From: an uncultured Clostridia bacterium
GTDB taxonomy: Bacteria; Bacillota; Clostridia; Christensenellales; UBA1242
Direction: 5' to 3'
DNA length: 64,000 nt
Assembly: GCA_947053595.1 (NCBI GenBank)
Contig: CAMRSX010000002.1
Location: 1 to 64,000, forward strand
Notes under the pieces: model-generated
The model's database searches: none
What the model was told of the DNA's origin: nothing
What the model saw: only the letters and a program-made list of their open reading frames with translations
Part shown: piece by piece, positions 33,584 to 40,421 of the stretch
Layout of the letters: the number at the start of each line of letters is the position of its first letter
How positions within the stretch are numbered: the first letter of the stretch is position 1
Position numbers and translations under genes: made by a program

Positions 33584-33940
33584 ATGAAAAAAGTTATTTA
33601 CACAATTTTGTCCATTCTTTCAATTGTTTACATTGCGTTTTTGGCTGTTGATGTAATCAAAGACTCGCCAAAGGTGGATTGGATTCCAAACATGGGTTGG
33701 TTTGAAAAATGGTTTGATGTGATTGTAAGGTTTGGCGGCGTGGCAATCATCTTCTGTTTTGCGCTTGTCAACTTCACAGGCAATCCACTTAAGATGGTGT
33801 TTTTCCTGTTGTTGATTGTGGCAATTGTGCTTTACATTGTGGTGCTGGTTGTTCCTGATTTCTTCTTCAATCTTTTTGCACCAAAAGGTGACAATGGTGA
33901 GGCGGAAATGATTTTAAACACCATCAAAATGCTGCTTTAA
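33584..33940 (+). CDS. Small integral membrane protein
   Basis: 118 residues with three or four membrane helices (VIYTILSILSIVYIAFLAV, FGGVAIIFCFALVNF, FFLLLIVAIVLYIVVLVVP). No family recognised. The strong AAGGAGG site fixes ATG 33584; the frame from 33539 is rejected. It lies 16 bases before polA and after the viral terminator, so it belongs with polA rather than with the head operon. Confidence 0.7.
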   Translation: MKKVIYTILSILSIVYIAFLAVDVIKDSPKVDWIPNMGWFEKWFDVIVRFGGVAIIFCFALVNFTGNPLKMVFFLLLIVAIVLYIVVLVVPDFFFNLFAPKGDNGEAEMILNTIKMLL

Positions 33941-33955
33941 GATTTTGGAGATTTT

Positions 33956-36454
33956 GTGGAAAAATTTATTATTGTTGATGGAAACAGTTTGGCAAATAGG
34001 GCATTCTACGCAATGCCCTATTTATCTAACAGAAACAAAAAGCCGTCTGGCGCGGTGTTTGGTTTTGCCAATTTGCTTGTGAAACTGATTGTGGAGCAAA
34101 AGCCAAAATATCTGGCTGTGGCATTTGACCATGCCAGAAAAACTTTTAGAAACGAAATTTTTGCGGACTATAAGGGGCAGAGAAAAGAAACTCCGCAAGA
34201 TTTGAAAGACCAATTTCCTGTCATCAAAGAGATGTTGCAAAAAATGGGCATCAAAATTTTTGAGGTTGCGGGGATTGAGGCAGACGACATCATTGGCACA
34301 ATCTCAAAAAACAACTCTCTTACGCAAAACATCTTGGTGTCTGGTGACAGAGATTTGCTGCAACTGATTGACGAAAATGCTTCTGTGTGGCTGACAAGAA
34401 AGGGCGTCAGCGAAATTGAAGTTTTTGACAAACAGGCGCTTTTTGAAAAGTTTGCGCTTCAGCCATCGGGCATAATTGATTTGAAAGCTCTTATGGGCGA
34501 CAGCTCTGACAACATTCCGGGTGTTGCAGGCGTGGGAGAAAAGACGGCGCTTGCGTTGCTGGAAAGTTTCTCCACGCTGGAAGGTGTTTATGAAAATCTT
34601 GACAGCGTGAAGGGTAAGCTGAGTGAAAAGTTGGCTTTGGGCAAGGACAGCGCGTTTATGTCCAAACAGCTTGCAACCATCAAGACAGATTGCGACATCA
34701 ACTTTGTGTTGGAAGAATGCACTTTTTCTTTTCCATTTTCTCAAGAAATTCATGACTTTTTTGACGATTGGGATTTTCGCAGCTTGACAAATCGGAAGGA
34801 TTTGTTTGGCGGAGATGTGCGAGACGCAAGAATTTCCGCAAAAAGAACACCCATTGAAACACTTCAAGATGTGGAAAAAATCAAAAGCTCTGTCACAAAC
34901 TTTTTTTGTTATGACTTGAAACAACTGGAGTTTTGTTCCAAGACAAATGAAGTGTTTTGCATCAAAAAGGAAATTGACCTTTTTTCTTCTCCGCCAGAGC
35001 CAGAGGCTGTGATTTTAAGTTTGAAGGATGTTTTTGAGGATGAGAGCGTTGTCAAAATCACTAATTCTTCAAAAGAGGACATTGAGGCTCTTGCAAAATT
35101 GGGCATAAAGTTGAAAAACTTTTTTGATGTGGAAATTGCAAGATATGTGCTGTTTGCAGGCTTGCCAAAGGCTCCGCTTGCAAGTGTGGAAGAGTTTGTT
35201 GCGCTTAAAGCGCAACTTGAAAAGCAGATGCAGCAGCAAAATGTGGAAAACATATATTATGAAATTGAGCTGCCGCTGGTGGAAGTTTTGGTTGGAATGG
35301 AAAGCGAAGGCTTCAAAATTGACGAGGCTGTGCTGGACGAATTGTCGCAAAAATATAACAGCGAACTTTCGCTGCTGATTGAAAAAATTTATGCCTTGGC
35401 AGGCGAAGAGTTTAACATCAACTCGCCAAAGCAGGTGGCTTACATTTTGTTTGACAAACTGGGGCTTAAATCTTTCAACAACAAAAAGCAGTCCACCAAT
35501 TTTGCCATTTTGGATGATATGCGCTGGCAACACGAAATTGTGGAGCGCATCATTGAATATCGAAAACTCAGCAAGCTGATTAGCACCTATGTGAATGTAT
35601 ACAAAAACATCTGCGCCACAAGTGGGGCTGTGGTGCACACGGTGTTCAATCAAACTTTAACATCAACAGGGCGCCTTTCCAGCAGCGAGCCAAACTTGCA
35701 AAACATTCCAACTCGCGAGGAGGAGGGCAGAAACCTGCGCAAAATTTTTGTTTCCAAATATGAAGGCGGGCGGATTATTTCGGCGGATTACAGCCAAATT
35801 GAACTTCGGCTTCTTGCCAATATGGCAGAGGAGCAAAGCATGATTGACGCATACAATCATGGCATTGACATTCACACCAAAACAGCCAGTGAAATTTTTG
35901 ATGTGCCTGTGACAAGTGTGACGCGAGAGCAAAGGCAGGATGCAAAAGCCGTGAACTTTGGCATCATTTATGGCATAAGCGACTATGGCCTTTCGCAAAA
36001 CATTAAAACCAGCAGAAATAAAGCGAAGATGTATATTCAAAACTATTTTGACCGCTATCCAAAAATCAAAGTTTTCATGGACAACAATGTCAACTTTGCA
36101 AAGGAAAACGGGTTTATTAGGTCGTTTTTTGGTAGGGTTAGACACATTCCAGAAATTGGCAGTTCCAATGCAAATGTAATTAAGTTTGGCGAGCGCGTTG
36201 CCATGAACATGCCTTTGCAAGGCACGGCATCCGATGTCATCAAATTGGCAATGATTGAAGTTGCAAAGCGAATGCAGGGAATGAAAAGTCATCTGATTTT
36301 GCAAATTCATGACGAGCTTATTGTTGATGCACATCCAGATGAGGTTGAGCAGGTGGAAGCGCTTCTGAAAGAAGCGATGGAAGGAGTTGCAAGCTTTGTG
36401 GTTCCACTGACGGTTTCGGTGGGCAGCGGAAAGAATTTGTATGAGTGCAAATAG
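33956..36454 (+). CDS. polA: DNA polymerase I
   Basis: 832 residues; repairs gaps and removes Okazaki primers. Residues 1-290: intact 5' nuclease (VDGNSLANRAFYAM, GIEADDIIGT, VSGDRDLLQL, DSSDNIPGVAGVGEKTA). Residues about 300-430: shortened 3'-5' exonuclease-like domain lacking the catalytic DxE residues, so no proofreading, as in Bacillus stearothermophilus Pol I. The C-terminal part is a normal polymerase: motif A DYSQIELR, motif B RQDAKAVNFGIIYG, motif C IHDEL. Start is GTG 33956 after TTTGGAG. Confidence 0.96.
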   Translation: MEKFIIVDGNSLANRAFYAMPYLSNRNKKPSGAVFGFANLLVKLIVEQKPKYLAVAFDHARKTFRNEIFADYKGQRKETPQDLKDQFPVIKEMLQKMGIKIFEVAGIEADDIIGTISKNNSLTQNILVSGDRDLLQLIDENASVWLTRKGVSEIEVFDKQALFEKFALQPSGIIDLKALMGDSSDNIPGVAGVGEKTALALLESFSTLEGVYENLDSVKGKLSEKLALGKDSAFMSKQLATIKTDCDINFVLEECTFSFPFSQEIHDFFDDWDFRSLTNRKDLFGGDVRDARISAKRTPIETLQDVEKIKSSVTNFFCYDLKQLEFCSKTNEVFCIKKEIDLFSSPPEPEAVILSLKDVFEDESVVKITNSSKEDIEALAKLGIKLKNFFDVEIARYVLFAGLPKAPLASVEEFVALKAQLEKQMQQQNVENIYYEIELPLVEVLVGMESEGFKIDEAVLDELSQKYNSELSLLIEKIYALAGEEFNINSPKQVAYILFDKLGLKSFNNKKQSTNFAILDDMRWQHEIVERIIEYRKLSKLISTYVNVYKNICATSGAVVHTVFNQTLTSTGRLSSSEPNLQNIPTREEEGRNLRKIFVSKYEGGRIISADYSQIELRLLANMAEEQSMIDAYNHGIDIHTKTASEIFDVPVTSVTREQRQDAKAVNFGIIYGISDYGLSQNIKTSRNKAKMYIQNYFDRYPKIKVFMDNNVNFAKENGFIRSFFGRVRHIPEIGSSNANVIKFGERVAMNMPLQGTASDVIKLAMIEVAKRMQGMKSHLILQIHDELIVDAHPDEVEQVEALLKEAMEGVASFVVPLTVSVGSGKNLYECK

Positions 36455-36526
36455 GGCGAAAACTGCGCTGATTGCTTGTTTTTGGCATTTTGCCAAAAAG
36501 CTGCGCTCTGACGCTTGTTTTCGCCC
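36454..36526. repeat. Nested inverted repeats after polA
   Basis: GGGCGAAAAC (36454-36463) pairs with GTTTTCGCCC (36517-36526). Inside, TTTTTGGCA-TTT-TGCCAAAAA (36479-36499) forms a perfect 9-bp hairpin. A third stem, AAAGTCGC with GCGACTTT, follows at about 36541-36577. Possibly a structured 3' end of the polA message. Confidence 0.6.
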
Positions 36527-36685
36527 TTCGCGGCCAAACGAAAGTCGCATTTCGCTTATGCTTCAATGGCGACTTTGCCGCGACTCTCTTGCGAAGAGGG
36601 AGAGAGTAAGTGGCTTATGGGTTTTAATAGTTGATATTAGCTTTTATTATTTTTGTATAATGGTTTCGTTTTTTTTATTTTTTGT

Positions 36686-36714
36686 TTGACTATTTTTTTT
36701 TAAAAGGTTACAAT
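36686..36714 (+). promoter_or_regulatory. ruvX promoter
   Basis: TTGACT at 36686-36691, 17 bases, TACAAT at 36709-36714; leader to ATG 36729 is only about 8 bases. Confidence 0.7.
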
Positions 36715-36728
36715 ATTATTGGTGATAT

Positions 36729-37148
36729 ATGCAATATACAAAAAAGATGGGTTTGGACTATGGAAAGGCAAGAATTGGAGTGGCATTTTCAAATTTGTTC
36801 ATTGCTTCGGCTGACCATATTTATAAAACTCAAGACACAGAAAAAGACCTTGCGTATTTTTCCAACCTCATAAAGCAAAGGCAAATTCAGTTGGTGGTGT
36901 TTGGGCTTCCGCTTAATGCCGACGGCACTGAATGTGAAATGACGCTGGTTGTGAGGGAGTTTGCACAAAAGCTTTGTGCTTGCACGGGGGTGGAGGTGGC
37001 TTTTCAGGACGAGCGGTTCACTTCGCTTGAGGCAGAAGAGCTTTTGAAAGAAGCAAAAATCAAGTGGGAAAAGCGAAAGGAATTTTTGGACAAGGTTTCT
37101 GCGCAAATTATATTGCAAAATTACATGGACCAAAATCCAAATAAATAA
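36729..37148 (+). CDS. ruvX: Holliday-junction-resolvase-like YqgF/RuvX protein
   Basis: 139 residues with an RNase H-like fold; the family is implicated in 16S rRNA 5' maturation and classed as a putative Holliday junction resolvase. Seen: GLDYGKARIGVA at 8-19, VFGLPLNADGTE, and QDERFTSLEAEE. Catalytic acids D10 and the DER motif are present. Normal length. It leads a short operon with the DUF1292-like gene 11 bases downstream, a known Firmicutes pairing. Confidence 0.92.
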   Translation: MQYTKKMGLDYGKARIGVAFSNLFIASADHIYKTQDTEKDLAYFSNLIKQRQIQLVVFGLPLNADGTECEMTLVVREFAQKLCACTGVEVAFQDERFTSLEAEELLKEAKIKWEKRKEFLDKVSAQIILQNYMDQNPNK

Positions 37149-37159
37149 AGGAGAAAGTT

Positions 37160-37531
37160 ATGGATAAGAAAAAAATTCAAAAAATTGAAGAAGCATCAGA
37201 GAAGGTTGCAGAGCAAGAGGCTCATCTTGACATCATTGATGTGCTTTTGGATGAAAACAACAAAGAGCCAATTGTGCTGATTGACGGAAATGGCAAAAGG
37301 CTTTCTTTTGAGCAAATTGCAGTGATTCCTTTCAATGAAAAACTGTATTGCGTTTTGAAGCCAATTGACAAAATTGAAAACGTTCAAGACGACGAGGCCA
37401 TTGTTTTCTTTGTTCACGAAGAAGAGGGAAAGGAACCTGTTTTGATGGTTGAAACCGACGAAAAAACCGCAATGGATGTTTTTGAAGAATATTACAACCT
37501 GCTGGATGAGGAAGACAAAAAAAATAAATAA
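37160..37531 (+). CDS. DUF1292-like (YrzB-type) protein
   Basis: 123 residues, acidic. After a 30-residue helix comes IVLIDGNGKRLSFEQIAVIP, YCVLKPIDKIENV, AIVFFVHEEE and an acidic C-terminal EEYYNLLDEEDKK, the DUF1292 pattern of YrzB-like proteins that follow ruvX in Firmicutes. Function unknown. AAGGAGAAAGTT precedes the ATG. Confidence 0.75.
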   Translation: MDKKKIQKIEEASEKVAEQEAHLDIIDVLLDENNKEPIVLIDGNGKRLSFEQIAVIPFNEKLYCVLKPIDKIENVQDDEAIVFFVHEEEGKEPVLMVETDEKTAMDVFEEYYNLLDEEDKKNK

Positions 37532-37565
37532 GCTTGCACAAAGTGAAATTTAAAAAACAAGACAA

Positions 37566-37606
37566 AAACAACAAGAATGGGCAAATGACTGTTCTTGTTT
37601 TTCGTT
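37566..37606 (+). terminator. Terminator after the ruvX operon
   Basis: AACAAGAA ... TTCTTGTTTTT with a loop of about 15 bases. Confidence 0.65.
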
Positions 37607-37715
37607 GAAAAGTTTTTTATGAATTAAATAATTTTCTCTCTTGGCGTATAAAAAGCGGTTTGATGTGCAAAATATTGTTACAAGGTTTGTAATGCCTTGA
37701 AAAAGGGAGGTAACT

Positions 37716-37904
37716 ATGTTCGGTAGAAAAAAGGCAGCAAGTAAGGCAAGTGTTGAGGCTGCAAAGGAGGCAACTTCTTCTGCAAAAGCAGCAACACGAA
37801 ACAATGCTTCAAAAGCTTCTTCATCTGCTTCCAAAGCAACAAAGATGAGCGGAGCAAAAGCTTGTTCTGGCAAGAAGTCAGGCTCTGCCAAATCTTGCAA
37901 ATAG
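37716..37904 (+). CDS. Tiny Ala/Ser/Lys-rich basic protein
   Basis: 62 residues, almost entirely Ala, Ser, Lys and Thr (SKASVEAAKEATSSAKAATR, then SSSASKATKMSG), ending with two Cys in KACSGKK and KSCK. No membrane segment. It has a strong site (AAGGGAGGTAACT) before ATG 37716 and its own terminator 12 bases after the stop, so it looks truly expressed. Composition recalls histone H1-like or nucleoid-binding tails, but no fold can be assigned. Confidence 0.65.
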   Translation: MFGRKKAASKASVEAAKEATSSAKAATRNNASKASSSASKATKMSGAKACSGKKSGSAKSCK

Positions 37905-37913
37905 TTAAACCCG

Positions 37914-37948
37914 ACAAAAAATCCACGAGATGCGTGGATTTTTTTATT
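37914..37948 (+). terminator. Intrinsic terminator
   Basis: AAAAATCCACG-AGATG-CGTGGATTTTTTT; also usable by the convergent pseudouridine synthase gene. Confidence 0.88.
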
Positions 37949-37963
37949 ATTGCCATATCGGCT

Positions 37964-38875
37964 TTAAATTTTTGCTGGTGCCGCTTCTTTTTGCTCAAAA
38001 AATGGCTGCCAATCGGAGGGATATGGCACGCACAGCTGAACAGGCTTTTTTGTACGAAAGTGAGTGAAGCAGATTTCCTTTAGAAGCAGCATGGCGTGAG
38101 AGTTTGGATTGTTTTTGACATCTTCTTCTTTTCCATATATTGTGTCGCCAACAAGCGGGTGGCCGATGCTGGAAGCGTGTACGCGAATTTGATGTGTGCG
38201 TCCAGTCTCCAGCGTGAGCTTTACAAGAGATGTGGAAGAAAAATTCTGCAGCAGTTGCAGATGGGTGACAGAAGGCTTGCCTTGGGGCGAGATGACGCGC
38301 TTGATTTGATTGATTCCGTCTTTGGTGACGGTGAGGATGGGGTCTTGAATGGTGATGTTTCCTTCAACTTTTCCGTGCACAAGTGCGTGATATGTTTTCT
38401 TGAAATCCTGCATATTTGCATAGGCAAGCGGGTGCTTTGCCACCACCACAATGCCGGCGGCTTCGCGGTCTAGCCGATTTAGGATTCTAAGCACAAAGTT
38501 TTCATCTGCTGACATATATTTGCAAATTTGTCCGCCCAAGTTGTTATGAAAGTGTGAGCGTGTGGGTGTGCAGGCAAGATTGTGCGGCTTGTTGACAACA
38601 AGAAAGTCTTCATCTTCAAAAAGGATGTACAAAGTTCCGTCACAATGGGCTATATTGGTTTTCTTGCTTGGGTTTTGCACAATTTGCAGAGTGTCGGCAT
38701 TCTGGATTTTTTCGCGAATGTTGACAGGCTTGCCGTTAAGCAAAATTGCATCTGGCGTGTTTCTGAGGCCGCTGATGTAATGCTCTGAAAAACCGTTTTG
38801 TTTGAGAAAGAAAAAGATGGTGGGATGCTTCAGTTTTTCTGTGTTTGTGATTGAGAAAAGTTCATATTTTTTCAT
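37964..38875 (-). CDS. RluA-family pseudouridine synthase
   Basis: 303 residues. Converts uridine to pseudouridine in rRNA or tRNA. N-terminal S4-like region (LKQNGFSEHYISGLRNTPDA, then LLNGKPVNI). The catalytic loop has NRLDREAAGIVVVAK (usual HRLDxxTSG, so the first His and the TSG are changed while the catalytic Asp is kept). GRTHQIRVHASSIGHPLVGD is canonical. ATG 38875 lies seven bases from a TATCAT -10 with no ribosome binding site, so the message is probably leaderless. The open frame to 39163 is rejected because it runs through the T-box on the other strand. Target site unknown. Confidence 0.88.
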   Translation of the reverse strand: MKKYELFSITNTEKLKHPTIFFFLKQNGFSEHYISGLRNTPDAILLNGKPVNIREKIQNADTLQIVQNPSKKTNIAHCDGTLYILFEDEDFLVVNKPHNLACTPTRSHFHNNLGGQICKYMSADENFVLRILNRLDREAAGIVVVAKHPLAYANMQDFKKTYHALVHGKVEGNITIQDPILTVTKDGINQIKRVISPQGKPSVTHLQLLQNFSSTSLVKLTLETGRTHQIRVHASSIGHPLVGDTIYGKEEDVKNNPNSHAMLLLKEICFTHFRTKKPVQLCVPYPSDWQPFFEQKEAAPAKI

Positions 38876-38882
38876 ATGCAAT

Positions 38883-38911
38883 ATGATATCACAAAGTTTA
38901 AAAAAGCGCAA
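38883..38911 (-). promoter_or_regulatory. Promoter of the pseudouridine synthase gene, leaderless placement
   Basis: On the minus strand: TTGCGC (38911-38906), 17 bases, TATCAT (38888-38883), TG one base upstream of the -10. Seven bases to the ATG. Confidence 0.65.
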
Positions 38912-38934
38912 AACAAATTTGTTTTGAATTTTGT

Positions 38935-38963
38935 TTGACTTACTTCTTGCGATGTGATAAAAT
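38935..38963 (+). promoter_or_regulatory. Promoter of the pheST T-box leader
   Basis: TTGACT at 38935-38940, 17 bases, TAAAAT at 38958-38963 with upstream TG. Transcription starts near 38970. Confidence 0.8.
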
Positions 38964-38969
38964 GTTTTG

Positions 38970-39240
38970 CATATAAAGGCTTTGATGAAAGACCAGTAAG
39001 TTTTTGTTTGTTTCACACAGAGAGTCCGATTTTTGCTGAGAACGGATTGAAACAGAAAACCCAATTCACTTTCTATGCCGCGCCTTGAAGGGGAGTTGTC
39101 CTTGCGTAGGGGTTGCCGCTTGGCAAGCGTAAATTGCTGTAATGAGGCACTTTCAGCAGACACAAGTTTTGCGGGGGTGTGAAGTTAGGTGGTACCACGG
39201 TTGCAAAATCGTCCTAATGTTTGGGGCGATTTTTTTGTTG
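38970..39240 (+). promoter_or_regulatory. T-box riboswitch leader (tRNA-Phe sensing)
   Basis: Stem I base GAAAG/CTTTC, conserved AGAGAGTCC bulge region, and a specifier loop with TTC (39065-39067), a Phe codon. The T-box core AGGTGGTACCACGG lies at 39187-39200. It ends in a terminator, AAAATCGTCC with GGGGCGATTTTTTT (39205-39236). Uncharged tRNA-Phe should stabilise the antiterminator and switch on pheST. Confidence 0.93.
39205..39236 (+). terminator. Regulated terminator of the pheST T-box
   Basis: ATCGTCC-TAATGTTT-GGGGCGAT followed by seven or more T; mutually exclusive with the antiterminator. Confidence 0.85.
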
Positions 39241-39273
39241 GCAAAATGAAAAATATAAAGCGAGGAGAAGATT

Positions 39274-40293
39274 ATGAAAGAAAAACTGGAAGGGATTTTA
39301 AAAAAAGCAAAAGCAGAAATTGAGAACATCCAAACTTTGGCGCTTTTGGATGAAGTGAGGGTTAAGTTTTTGGGCAAAACCGGAGAGTTGACCCAAATTT
39401 TGCGCGGTATGAAAGATGTTCCTGCAGAGCAGAGGCGAGAGATTGGCACGCTGGCAAATCAGGTGCGTGAAAGCTTGGAAGGCTGGCTTTCTGAAAAGTG
39501 GGCAATGCTGGAAAATGCCAAGCTTTTGGCGGATATGGAAAAGGAAAAAGTTGACATCACAGAGCCAAGCAGAGGTGTTAAGCGAGGCGCGCTGCATCCG
39601 CTCACGCGTTTCAACAATAAATTTATGGAACTTTGCGTGGAGATGGGCTTTACGGTGATTCAAACTCCAGAAATTGAAACCGATTATTACAACTTTGAGG
39701 CTTTGAATGTGCCAAAAAATCATCCGGCGCGTGATATGCAAGATTCGTTGTATGTCACAGACACCATTTTGATGAGGACGCACACTTCTCCTGCGCAGGT
39801 GCATGCCATGGAAACTCTTAAACCACCATTTAAGATTGTTTGCCCTGGAAGAGTTTATCGAAATGACAACGATAGTTCGCATTCGCCAATTTTCAATCAG
39901 TTTGAGGCGCTTGTGATTGATGAAAACATTGGGCTGAAAGACTTTATGATTATGGTTAAAGAAATGGCTGTCAGGCTGTATGGCAAGGATGTTAAGATGA
40001 GGGTTAGGCCTTCTTACTTTCCTTTTACAGAGCCTTCCATTGAAATTGATGCAACTTGCCAGATTTGCCATGGAAAAGGTTGCACGCTGTGCAAGGGGAC
40101 GGGTTTTTCGGAGTTTTTTGGCGGCGGAATTGTCAATCCTGCCATTTTGGAAATGAGTGGAATTGACAGCACAAAATATTCTGGCTTTGCGTTTGGCCCC
40201 GGAATTGACAGAAGCGTGATGGTGACAAACAAAATTCCAAACATCAAATATTTGTTCAGAAACGACCTCAGATTTTTGAAGCAAATGAGGTGA
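39274..40293 (+). CDS. pheS: Phenylalanyl-tRNA synthetase alpha subunit
   Basis: 339 residues, catalytic class II subunit. Coiled-coil N-terminus (1-85), then HTSPAQVHAM, FKIVCPGRVYRNDNDSSHSP (motif 2), FNQFEALVID and FPFTEPSIEID, and GFAFGPGIDRSVM (motif 3). A C-x2-C-x4-C-x2-C cluster (CQICHGKGCTLC) near residue 265 is an extra zinc knuckle seen in many Firmicutes PheS. GAGGAGAAGATT precedes the ATG. Expression is under the upstream T-box. Confidence 0.97.
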   Translation: MKEKLEGILKKAKAEIENIQTLALLDEVRVKFLGKTGELTQILRGMKDVPAEQRREIGTLANQVRESLEGWLSEKWAMLENAKLLADMEKEKVDITEPSRGVKRGALHPLTRFNNKFMELCVEMGFTVIQTPEIETDYYNFEALNVPKNHPARDMQDSLYVTDTILMRTHTSPAQVHAMETLKPPFKIVCPGRVYRNDNDSSHSPIFNQFEALVIDENIGLKDFMIMVKEMAVRLYGKDVKMRVRPSYFPFTEPSIEIDATCQICHGKGCTLCKGTGFSEFFGGGIVNPAILEMSGIDSTKYSGFAFGPGIDRSVMVTNKIPNIKYLFRNDLRFLKQMR

Positions 40294-40326
40294 AAAGCGG
40301 TGTGACGCTTAAAAATGAAAAACAAA

Positions 40327-40370
40327 ATGTGGTGTAGTATGCAGTGCATAACACCACAACATATTGTAAA
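40327..40370. repeat. Dispersed palindromic repeat A, copy 3
   Basis: ATGTGGTGTAGTATGCA-G-TGCATAACACCACAACAT: the clearest palindrome of the family, lying between pheS and pheT. Confidence 0.75.
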
Positions 40371-40421
40371 AATGAAATTTAAGGCGCCAAAAGCTATGGC
40401 GCAAAAAGCAAGGAGAAAAAT

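Noticed and set aside
38876..39163. N-terminal extension of the pseudouridine synthase to 39163
   Set aside because: The extension is the antisense of the T-box leader and lacks any family similarity.
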